Assembly (NCBI GenBank): GCA_964536565.1
Contig: CAZHXK010000054.1
Span: 1 to 7,624 of the forward strand
Length of the DNA stretch: 7,624 nt
Reading direction: 5' to 3'
DNA from: GCA-002688135 sp964536565
GTDB lineage: Bacteria > Patescibacteriota > Patescibacteriia > Magasanikbacterales > GCA-002688135
Part shown: in pieces, positions 1-5,760 of the stretch
How the letters are laid out: the number at the start of each line of letters is the position of its first letter
Position numbering within the stretch: the first letter of the stretch is position 1
The notes under the pieces: generated by a model
What the model was told of the DNA's origin: nothing
Databases searched by the model: none
What the model saw: the letters and a program-made list of their open reading frames with translations, nothing else
Made by a program: the position numbers and the translations under genes

Positions 1-619
1 AGATTTCAAATTCCTGGGCTGGAAGAAAGCCTGCACCATACAACGTTTCCTCGCGTACCATATGAGGAACAATCATTGGTGTGAAGCCCTTCTGCGCCAG
101 CTTCTTCATGACGAAGTCCATGAGTGCGAGCTGCAACATAACCGCATGACCCTTGAGGTACCAGAATCGGCTGCCTGAGACCTTTGCACCACGTTCTAAG
201 TCAAACCAGCCAAGGCGTGCGCCCAATTCTTCGTGTGATTTTGAGTTTTCTAACTTGGGTTTACTTCCTACTTCCCTCTCGACTTTATTTGCTGACTCGT
301 CGCCTATGGGTGTACCAGAGAGATTTATGTTAGGAAGTTGAGTGAGGTATGTTTTTAGTTCCGCTGCTACCGCGTCGATTTTTTTGTCGAGCGATTTAAC
401 CTCAGTCTTTAGTGATTTGAGTTTATCCAGAGCCTCCCCCTCAGGTTTGCCTTTGGACAGACTTTTCTGCTCACCACGCTTTGCATCGAATGTTGCTTGC
501 AGTGCCCTGCGTTCTTCGTCTAGTTTTAAAATCGCATCCACGTCAATATCAACCGAGCGCGACTCATTGTTCTTTTTTACAAGCTCTGGATTTTCCCGAA
601 GTAGGTTTATGTCAATCAT
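1..619 (-). CDS. serS: Seryl-tRNA synthetase, N-terminal 206 residues (3' end beyond window)
   Basis: Class II aminoacyl-tRNA synthetase that charges tRNA-Ser (and tRNA-Sec where present) with serine in the cytoplasm. The minus-strand frame opens at ATG 619-617 (MIDINLLRENPELV), the usual SerRS beginning, and is still open at the window edge. Residues about 27-95 are charged and heptad-like, matching the tRNA-binding antiparallel coiled-coil arm. They are followed by the conserved linker LPNINLSGTPIGDESAN (95-111). The catalytic domain then starts, with GARLGWFDLERGAKVSGSRF (133-152), FWYLKGHAVMLQLAL and a motif 1 region (about 176-200, GFTPMIVPHMV and LYGAGFLP). Motifs 2 and 3 lie off the window. 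The start sits 1 nt after the TAA that closes the frame of the WG-repeat gene upstream (TAATATG), so translational coupling is likely; a weak AAGAG lies about 11 nt upstream. The identification is firm. Confidence 0.96.
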   Translation of the reverse strand, partial: MIDINLLRENPELVKKNNESRSVDIDVDAILKLDEERRALQATFDAKRGEQKSLSKGKPEGEALDKLKSLKTEVKSLDKKIDAVAAELKTYLTQLPNINLSGTPIGDESANKVEREVGSKPKLENSKSHEELGARLGWFDLERGAKVSGSRFWYLKGHAVMLQLALMDFVMKKLAQKGFTPMIVPHMVREETLYGAGFLPAQEFEI

Positions 620-623
620 ATTA
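617..623 (-). other. TAATATG stop-start junction before serS
   Basis: The TAA closing the extended WG-repeat frame (623-621) is followed by one base and the serS ATG (619-617), the same arrangement as at 2478-2472. If ribosomes stop at the amber codon at 881 they never reach this junction, so coupling to serS would depend on readthrough or on an intact allele. Confidence 0.65.
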
Positions 624-881
624 GCGATCTCTTATGGGCCCTTGATTGCCCTCTTCGTCAAGTGTGTAGTAGTCATTTCCTACACCTACATTGATGTGAT
701 TATTAGTATATATTGTGAACGTGTCATAGCCTATTCCATTCAGTTCGGTTCCGTCTGCTTTGATGATGTACCATTTTCCGTCGTCTTTCTTCACAGCACC
801 TCGATCCGTGTATTGAGCGAATTGGTAAATAGATGAGTATCTTTCTTCGTATAGATCGCCGAGTGTTGCATCTATGTGCTA
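621..881 (-). pseudogene. Post-amber continuation of the WG-repeat gene (85 codons)
   Basis: Immediately after TAG 881-879 the same reading frame stays open for 85 codons, to TAA 623-621. The encoded stretch carries two further repeat units of the kind found before the stop: DDGKWYIIKADG (codons 295-306 counted from the ATG at 1667) and NDYYTLDEEGNQ (331-342). No ATG lies in this stretch, so independent reinitiation is unlikely; a GTG at codon 292 is the only weak candidate. The TAA is 1 nt from the serS ATG, the same spacing as between lysS and its downstream gene. This suggests that the ancestral gene ended here, at 348 residues. It could be the remnant of a recently inactivated gene, a readthrough extension, or a sequencing or assembly error. 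The segment gives no support for a frameshift. Confidence 0.75.
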
Positions 882-1106
882 AAATTTGCTGTCTCGATAA
901 ACCATGGAGCGATTGTCCACGAATTTACTCATCGTGTCATATGTTTCATTAGTGCGATGCTGACCATCAGGTCCTATGAGAAACCAGATTCCATCTTGCT
1001 GAGCTCGCGCAAAGTATTCACCGTCAGCTTGATGAAATGGGCCAATATATTGAAACGCTTCGCCTGTTGTTTGGACGCCTTTTTTGTTGATAAGATACCA
1101 CTCTCG
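642..1106 (-). repeat. Five degenerate WG-like protein repeats spanning the amber codon
   Basis: Five units share the pattern [charged/polar]-[W/F/Y]-[Y/F]-x-[I/L] followed by about four residues and Gly. The aromatic pairs fall at codons 190-191 (WY), 228-229 (WF), 262-263 (F then the TAG), 299-300 (WY) and 333-334 (YY), counted from the ATG at 1667. The period is 34-38 codons. Between the aromatic cores the units have a Y-x-x-[hydrophobic] turn such as YIGPF or YDTMSKF. The regular period through the stop codon is the main evidence that both sides belong to one domain. The match to the WG (KWG) repeat family was made by eye. Confidence 0.7.
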
Positions 1107-1667
1107 ATTGATCTGCGCACCTGCGACTTCGAGACCGCCATGCTCGTGCACTAGATTGTATTTCTTCTTGTCTGTTATACGTTGTGCATCAGTCTTGCCA
1201 TCTTGCACCCGATGCTTCCATTCGAATGCGACATTCTTTTCAGTCGTGGGAAGTAGCACGAACTCAACTGGTGACGTAAGTGCTTGGGTGAGCGTAGCGC
1301 CAGCTGCAGGAGATACAGTCTGCACGATCACTGTAATGTTTTCTGCGGTCTCTTGAATACTCCCGACCTTGATTGAGTATCCGCCAGTACTTCTCTGCCC
1401 GTAAAATACTCCAACCACCATGTTTTTTTGAAAATCAACTAAGGGTACCGTTTCGCTGTCATTTGAGGCTGTCGTTTTCGCCCACAGCGTTGCCCATGTC
1501 TGTTCGTCACGCACGGTGTAGCCACCTCTCTCGAATATCGCAGAGTTGTTGCTTTCTGCTAGTACTTCGAAGGCTACTGCTTCAGAGGGCAGTGCTGGCG
1601 GTATCTGTGTGCATCCTGAGCCCATTAATACGACTTCTGCACATGTCATGACGTATTTATTAATCAT
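879..1667 (-). CDS. PrcB-domain protein with C-terminal WG-like repeats, probable lipoprotein, cut by an amber codon
   Basis: 262-residue product of unknown cellular role. The N-terminus resembles a weak lipoprotein signal: Lys4, a mostly apolar stretch, then LMGSGC with Cys19 as possible lipidation site. Glu11 in the hydrophobic part makes it a poor example. Residues about 50-140 match the PrcB C-terminal domain seen in the treponemal PrcA/PrcB/PrtP protease complex; TGGYSIKVGSIQ (94-105) and TVSPAAGATLTQALTSPVEF (117-136) are the tell-tale segments. From residue 188 there are WG-like repeats (REWYLINKKG 188-197, GIWFLIGPDG 226-235), with the third interrupted by TAG at 881-879. The same frame continues for 85 codons with two more repeats. 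The start is 3 nt after the stop of the 267-aa gene and in its frame, with no Shine-Dalgarno visible; ATG 1649 is an alternative. WG repeats are thought to mediate binding, so a surface binding role is inferred. Confidence is good for the domains, low for function. Confidence 0.8.
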   Translation of the reverse strand: MINKYVMTCAEVVLMGSGCTQIPPALPSEAVAFEVLAESNNSAIFERGGYTVRDEQTWATLWAKTTASNDSETVPLVDFQKNMVVGVFYGQRSTGGYSIKVGSIQETAENITVIVQTVSPAAGATLTQALTSPVEFVLLPTTEKNVAFEWKHRVQDGKTDAQRITDKKKYNLVHEHGGLEVAGAQINREWYLINKKGVQTTGEAFQYIGPFHQADGEYFARAQQDGIWFLIGPDGQHRTNETYDTMSKFVDNRSMVYRDSKF

Positions 1668-1670
1668 AGG

Positions 1671-2474
1671 CTATTTTACTAATGATATGAGTTCCTTCAG
1701 CGTTAGCTTCGATAGCGTGATGTTTTCCGCAACGTCCGAGCCGCAAATAAGCATTCGTTTAGAGTGATGTAGATACCACTCAGCCTCAGGCTCGTTTGCA
1801 GAAGCTGTTTTATATGCTTTTGATAAATTCACGCGTGCACTTCTGACAGCAGATTTAATGTAACGGTACCCGTTTTCAGGATTCTCGACGGCAAATAGTA
1901 CAAACCCCTTTCTCATTGATAGTTGTGCTACTTGCTGAGAGCTTGTCTTAGTTTTCACGGCAACACCTCTTCCCCATTTTGTTTCAAACGTAACTTTGTG
2001 TTCCCAATCGTGGAGTAACTGTTGCTTTTCTCTAATCGTTACATAAATACCATCAAGTGCTGTAAGCATCCAGTTGAGTGAAGTTTTGGATTTTGATCCT
2101 TTGACTTTTGGAATGGACATTCCTGTTATAGCCACGCCATATTCGTGATTTTGAATACCAAAAAACTGTGCGTGATCTTCGTTTTTTACCCATTCTACGA
2201 TTTCATCAAGAGCTGCTCTGTCGATCTTGTTCTTGATTTTTCCGCGAATGTCTTTGTATACCAATGTTGCAGCGCAGTCATTAACATCTCCTTTGTGCTC
2301 ATCGTATTTACCCCGTCCAATACCAATCGCAACAAAACCTGCGGGGATTTTTTTTGAGCTTTGGGGGATAAATGAGACGGTGTGTTTTTTGTATGCCGGA
2401 TGAAAACGAGTGAGCAGCCAGATACCACAAGCGTCGTCAATGTGAGGATTCGGATGTGTGGCGAGTTTTTTCAT
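1671..2474 (-). CDS. Predicted metal-dependent hydrolase-like protein, remote MYG1/DHH resemblance
   Basis: 267-residue soluble protein without signal peptide or membrane segment; function not established. The first 75 residues hold a possible metal site: THPNPHIDDACGIWLLTRF (6-24) gives H7, H11, D13 and D14, then VAIGIGRGKYDEHKG (48-62) with D58 and H60, then CAATLVYKDI. This order (Thr-His-x3-His-x-Asp, a hydrophobic strand, Tyr-Asp-x-His, then Ala-x-x-Leu-Val-Tyr) recalls MYG1-family and DHH-superfamily nucleases/phosphoesterases, whose second motif is normally D-H-H. The loop spacing differs and one His is replaced by Glu (DEH), so the assignment is tentative. The rest (about 80-267) is basic and not recognised; VRSARVNLSKAYKTA and the closing LSKLTLKELISLVK look helical. 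Its ATG is 1 nt after the lysS stop (TAATATG), so it is very probably co-transcribed and coupled with lysS. No Shine-Dalgarno is visible. It ends in TAG, 3 nt before the next ATG. Confidence 0.75.
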   Translation of the reverse strand: MKKLATHPNPHIDDACGIWLLTRFHPAYKKHTVSFIPQSSKKIPAGFVAIGIGRGKYDEHKGDVNDCAATLVYKDIRGKIKNKIDRAALDEIVEWVKNEDHAQFFGIQNHEYGVAITGMSIPKVKGSKSKTSLNWMLTALDGIYVTIREKQQLLHDWEHKVTFETKWGRGVAVKTKTSSQQVAQLSMRKGFVLFAVENPENGYRYIKSAVRSARVNLSKAYKTASANEPEAEWYLHHSKRMLICGSDVAENITLSKLTLKELISLVK

Positions 2475-2478
2475 ATTA
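2472..2478 (-). other. TAATATG stop-start junction, lysS to 267-aa gene
   Basis: The lysS stop TAA (2478-2476) is followed by one base and the ATG (2474-2472) of the next gene. With no Shine-Dalgarno visible upstream, termination-reinitiation coupling is the likely way the second gene is started. The identical seven bases recur at 623-617 before serS. Confidence 0.7.
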
Positions 2479-3981
2479 TGAGTCTGTGTTTTGGTTTTGG
2501 GGTTTGAGTGTTGGGAACAGAATAACTTCCTTGATGCTTTGCGTTCCTGTGAGGGCCATGATCATACGATCAATACCAATTCCGATACCACATGCTGGTG
2601 GCAGACCGTGCTTAATAGCATCGATGTAGTCATAATCAGTTTGATGTGCTTCGTCGAAACCAGCCTCCTCTTTCTTTTTTTCATCGACAAATCGCTGTTC
2701 CAGATCGACAGGATCGTTGAGCTCTGAGTAGTTGTTTCCGATTTCCATACCAAGACAGAAAGCTTCAAATCGCTGTGTGAATCGCTCGTCATCACATTTC
2801 TTTGCGAGCGGTGAAACTTCAGTTGGATAATCGTAGACGAGTGTTGGCTGTATAAGTTCTTCCTCTACAAGCTCTTCAAACGCGTATGCAACAACTTCTC
2901 CTAGCGTGTGCATTCTTTCGAGTTCATGCATTTTCTTTTTATCAAGCTTGGTTTCAAGTTCTTTCTTTGCCTCTTCAACAGTCGTCCATGCGTTTGCATC
3001 GACTCCTCCGACTTCCTTGATAGAATCGATGAGTCTCATGCGCTTCCACGGTCGTGCAAATGAAACAACGGCATCGTCATGAGTCACATCTGTTGATCCA
3101 TCGTTAGCAGCTTTAGTGCAGTGCTCGTATACCTCTTCAAAGAAGTCCATGCCCCATTTGTAATCTTTGTAGGCGACCTGAGCCTCCATCATGGTAAATT
3201 CCGGATTATGATCACGGTCCATACCTTCGTTTCTGAATACCTTTGTAATTTCATAGACAGCATCAAAACCTCCAACGAGTAGTCGTTTCAGGTACATTTC
3301 ATCTGAGATGCGCAAGAAAAAATCTGCATCTAATGAGTTGTGATGAGTTTTAAATGGTTTTGCAAATCCTCCTCCGTAAATGGGCTGAAGCGTCGGTGTC
3401 TCGACCTCCATCATACCTAAACCATCGCATAATTCCCGCATCGCTGCAATCACTTTCCCACGCGCAATCATGCGATTTCTTACATCTTCGTTAATAATAA
3501 GATCGAGGTATCGTTTGCGGAAGCGAGTTTCTGTGTCTGAAAGACCATGCCATTTTTCAGGAAGTGGCAGTAGCGCCTTTGTAAGCATGCGCCACTTGGA
3601 CACAAAAATACTCTGCTCACCCTTTTTAGTAACAAAAGCCTTTCCAGTTGCTTCAATAAAATCACCAACATCTGCCAAATGTCTGAATTTTCCAAATTCT
3701 TCTTCACCAACATCACCCTTACTAAAGAATAATTGAATTGTTCCTGATTGGTCTTGCACTGTCGCAAACGATGATCCCCCGTGTACTCGCTGTGATCGTA
3801 GTCTTCCAGTGATTGTGATTTGATCCTCGCTCTTTTCTAGTGTCGTAAAATCTGTGAATACGTCACCAATCTTGTGAGTTCTGTCTGTTTTTGCGGGGTA
3901 TGCATCTTTAGCCTGCATCAAAATATCGCGCTTCTGTGCGCGAGCTTCAGCTTCGTTCGTTGAAAATTGTGGGTAATCCAT
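2476..3981 (-). CDS. lysS: Lysyl-tRNA synthetase, class II
   Basis: Attaches lysine to tRNA-Lys in the cytoplasm. 501 residues, close to the usual bacterial length of about 500. The N-terminal OB-fold anticodon-binding domain covers about 50-145 (ITITGRLRSQR at 55-65, then SSFATVQDQSG). The catalytic domain begins at FRKRYLDLI. It includes the lysine-specific GGGFAKPFKTHHN segment and motif 2 with FRNEGMDRDHNPEFT (249-263, Arg250). YDYPTEVSPLAKK and EIGNNYSELNDP follow, then motif 3 GIGIGIDRMIMALTG with Arg472, and the terminal VILFPTLKPQ. All expected motifs are intact. I chose ATG 3981: the frame extends up to a TTG at 4032, but that TTG is the -35 box of a good promoter and the extra 17 residues are hydrophobic and atypical. 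A weak AGG lies about 7 nt before the ATG. It heads a tight operon with the three genes to its left. Confidence 0.96.
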   Translation of the reverse strand: MDYPQFSTNEAEARAQKRDILMQAKDAYPAKTDRTHKIGDVFTDFTTLEKSEDQITITGRLRSQRVHGGSSFATVQDQSGTIQLFFSKGDVGEEEFGKFRHLADVGDFIEATGKAFVTKKGEQSIFVSKWRMLTKALLPLPEKWHGLSDTETRFRKRYLDLIINEDVRNRMIARGKVIAAMRELCDGLGMMEVETPTLQPIYGGGFAKPFKTHHNSLDADFFLRISDEMYLKRLLVGGFDAVYEITKVFRNEGMDRDHNPEFTMMEAQVAYKDYKWGMDFFEEVYEHCTKAANDGSTDVTHDDAVVSFARPWKRMRLIDSIKEVGGVDANAWTTVEEAKKELETKLDKKKMHELERMHTLGEVVAYAFEELVEEELIQPTLVYDYPTEVSPLAKKCDDERFTQRFEAFCLGMEIGNNYSELNDPVDLEQRFVDEKKKEEAGFDEAHQTDYDYIDAIKHGLPPACGIGIGIDRMIMALTGTQSIKEVILFPTLKPQNQNTDS

Positions 3982-4003
3982 AATGTGCCTGAATAATTGG
4001 ATT

Positions 4004-4032
4004 ATTGTAACGAGAATAAGTCGTTTCAGCAA
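4004..4032 (-). promoter_or_regulatory. Sigma-70-like promoter for the lysS operon
   Basis: Reading leftwards, -35 TTGCTG (4032-4027), a 17-nt spacer and -10 TACAAT (4009-4004). The -10 differs from TATAAT at one base and the -35 matches TTGACA at its first three. The -10 ends 22 nt before the lysS ATG at 3981, giving a leader of roughly 15 nt. It lies wholly in the 61-nt gap after the glycosyltransferase stop. No hairpin attenuator or T-box fits in so short a leader. Confidence 0.6.
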
Positions 4033-4042
4033 GTGGACGACA

Positions 4043-4702
4043 TCATTTGAAAATCCTTATCATAAAGAGTCTCCACCATGTCTGAAGGCCTACCGTGAAG
4101 CTCTGCCCCTTTGCGAGGGAGTACTCAGTGTAGACAGGCTTGATGGGAATCTCTCTAAACCTCAGTTTGTTTTTATATATCTCCTCGATGATCTCAGATG
4201 AAATCTCCATGCGATCTGAGTTGAGTGTCATGCGTTTGAGAGCGTCACGTTTGAATGCCCTGAGGCCTGATTGAGAATCTGTGGTGATGTGGCCTCCGTA
4301 TGTAACCGCGTTGGCAAACTTATTTGCGACGATTCGAGTTGCGGGCATGCCATCCGTGTTTATAAGACGTGACCCAATTACTGCATCATGTCCCTGCTGC
4401 AAAAACTCAGTCAGGCGCGGAATGTCATCGGGGTCATGCTGGCCGTCGGCATCGAGTGTAACCACATACTGAGCCTCTGTTTGAAGTGCGTGTGCGAAGC
4501 CTGTGCGCAATGCAGCCCCCAACCCCCTATTGATGACATGTGATTTTACTTGGCAGCCTTTTGCGCGTGCGATACGTGCCGTGTCATCAGATGAGCCATC
4601 ATTAATAACAACAATGTGCGAGGTGTGAGCTCGCACTGCGTCTATAACCGATCCAATAGTCTTGGCTTCGTTGTATGCTGGAATAATGACGAGTGTATGC
4701 AT
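4043..4702 (-). CDS. Family 2 glycosyltransferase, polyprenol/dolichol-phosphate sugar synthase type
   Basis: 219-residue GT-A-fold enzyme, expected to transfer a sugar from a nucleotide donor to a lipid phosphate or other acceptor on the cytoplasmic face of the membrane. It opens with LVIIPAYNEAKTIG (4-17), then VVINDGSSDDT (31-41). NRGLGAALRTGF (58-69) is the DPM-synthase-type segment. The metal-binding DADGQHDPDD follows at 84-93, then GSR (110-112) and DSQSGLRAFKRDAL (142-155), typical of DPMS-like bacterial and archaeal enzymes. There is no C-terminal transmembrane or GtrA-like domain, so it resembles the short soluble or peripheral type. The ATG is 8 nt after the stop of the SDR gene; no clear Shine-Dalgarno. 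It ends with TGA, followed by the lysS promoter, so it is probably the last gene of the envelope-sugar group. Donor and acceptor cannot be told from the sequence. Confidence 0.92.
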   Translation of the reverse strand: MHTLVIIPAYNEAKTIGSVIDAVRAHTSHIVVINDGSSDDTARIARAKGCQVKSHVINRGLGAALRTGFAHALQTEAQYVVTLDADGQHDPDDIPRLTEFLQQGHDAVIGSRLINTDGMPATRIVANKFANAVTYGGHITTDSQSGLRAFKRDALKRMTLNSDRMEISSEIIEEIYKNKLRFREIPIKPVYTEYSLAKGQSFTVGLQTWWRLFMIRIFK

Positions 4703-4710
4703 GTGAATCT

Positions 4711-5730
4711 TTATGAGATACCAAGTCTTCCTTGATTTGCGATAGTGTAGTCGATTGTTTGCTTCAGTCCATCATCCAGTGTGACTAATGGGAACCAACC
4801 TATCGTTTCTTTTGCTCGTGTGAGATCTGGAATCCCTAGTTCAGTAATGAATGGCAAAGGTGGTTCGAATGTGATTTTTGATTTTGATTTCATTGCGTCG
4901 ATGATTTTCTGTGCAACATCTGTCAGATTGTATTCGTAATCGGTTCCGAAGTTCATAGCAAGCTTATCTGTTTTTGTAGCCATGAATTTGATAAGTCCAT
5001 CGACCACATCGGATACAAACGTAAGACTTGTCTTGAAATCTTTGTCACCGTAGATAACAAGGTCTTCACCTGCAAGAGCTTTCACGATGAAGTCTATGAG
5101 CATTTGACCGTCATCTAATTTCAATCGTGGTCCGTATGTTCTGAAAATGCGTGCAAGTTTCACGTCGAGTCTGTACACATCTGCATATGTTGAGCCCATG
5201 GTCTCGATGAAGCGCTTTCCTTCGTCATAGCATGCACGCGGAGAAAGATGATTGACAATGCCTTCTGAGTCTTCTTGAAACTGGAATCTGTCTGCGGAGC
5301 GGGGTCCATAAATAACAGATGATGACGCGACCACAACTTTTGATTTGTGTTTGACTGCGAGATCGAGAATATTTTTTGTCCCATCGCTGTTTGATCTAAG
5401 TGTCTGGATTTTGAATTCGTTGAAATTCTTTGCGCTTGTTGGGCATGCAAGATGATAGATCTCCTGAATTCCCTGAAACTTAATTTTGAATCGCTCGAGC
5501 TCTTGAAATGAGTCAAGATCGAAGTTGTCGTTCACGTCTACGTTTAGGAAGGCGAAATCCTGATTAGTTAAGATGTGCTCAATGTTTGCTGGAGTCGAGT
5601 TTTGGAAATTATCAAGGCAAATCACGTGAGCATTTTCATGCACAAGTCTTTCGCATAGATGTGATCCGATAAATCCTGCTCCACCGGTAACGAGAACGTT
5701 CTTTTTTTCGAATGCTTTAGAGAGGGCCAT
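4711..5730 (-). CDS. Extended SDR nucleotide-sugar enzyme, UDP-glucuronate decarboxylase-like but lacking its key residues
   Basis: 339-residue NAD(P)-dependent epimerase/dehydratase family protein. The Rossmann motif is TGGAGFIGSH (15-24; G16, G19, G22), with Asp40 in CLDNF placed to bind the adenosine ribose, suggesting NAD. HLACPTSAKNF (93-103) and SPRACYDEGKRFIET (163-177; catalytic Tyr168 and Lys172) are signatures of the UDP-xylose synthase (UXS) subgroup, as are RIFRTYGPR and the late GWFPLVTLDDGLKQTI. However, the T-S-E-V-Y-G segment with the UXS catalytic Glu reads SSVIYG here (137-142), and the Q-T-R-x-F segment that supplies the phosphate-binding Arg reads FKTSL. So it may be an epimerase or another reaction rather than a decarboxylase. 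The start ATG 5730 lies 30 nt after the protease stop with no Shine-Dalgarno; the short lead before the Rossmann strand supports this start. It is followed 8 nt on by the GT2, which may use its product. Confidence 0.9.
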   Translation of the reverse strand: MALSKAFEKKNVLVTGGAGFIGSHLCERLVHENAHVICLDNFQNSTPANIEHILTNQDFAFLNVDVNDNFDLDSFQELERFKIKFQGIQEIYHLACPTSAKNFNEFKIQTLRSNSDGTKNILDLAVKHKSKVVVASSSVIYGPRSADRFQFQEDSEGIVNHLSPRACYDEGKRFIETMGSTYADVYRLDVKLARIFRTYGPRLKLDDGQMLIDFIVKALAGEDLVIYGDKDFKTSLTFVSDVVDGLIKFMATKTDKLAMNFGTDYEYNLTDVAQKIIDAMKSKSKITFEPPLPFITELGIPDLTRAKETIGWFPLVTLDDGLKQTIDYTIANQGRLGIS

Positions 5731-5760
5731 AGAGGAATATCAATGTATAAAACTGTTAGA

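Noticed and set aside
153..836. Two plus-strand open frames, 153-341 and 342-836.
   Set aside because: They lie antisense to serS (to 619) and to the WG-repeat continuation. Their translations are Ser-rich and low in complexity, with no recognisable domain, as expected for shadows.
621..881. A frameshift as the cause of the broken WG-repeat gene.
   Set aside because: Codon counting shows the repeats after the stop are in the same frame (881 to 623 is a whole number of codons), so a substitution or readthrough explains it and no indel is needed.
1671..2474. Assignment of the 267-aa protein to the ChrB-type chromate-resistance family, from the D-x-x-x-x-W-L-L-x-R-F pattern.
   Set aside because: The DDACGIWLLTRF stretch recalls ChrB, but the H-x3-H-x-D and YDEH pattern fits MYG1/DHH better. 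Neither is strong enough to name a function.
3982..4042. A transcription terminator between the GT2 and lysS.
   Set aside because: I found no GC-rich hairpin followed by a T run in this gap, so readthrough from the upstream genes into lysS remains possible.
4043..4045. TGA as a sense codon (Gly), as in some CPR lineages.
   Set aside because: The GT2 ends in TGA at a sensible family length and is followed by a promoter. No conserved gene in the window contains an internal TGA, so code 25 has no support here.
5731..5760. A promoter in the 30-nt gap before the SDR gene (TATACA or GATATT as -10).
   Set aside because: No -35 partner at proper spacing, and AT-rich matches of this quality are expected by chance; co-transcription with the protease is as likely.
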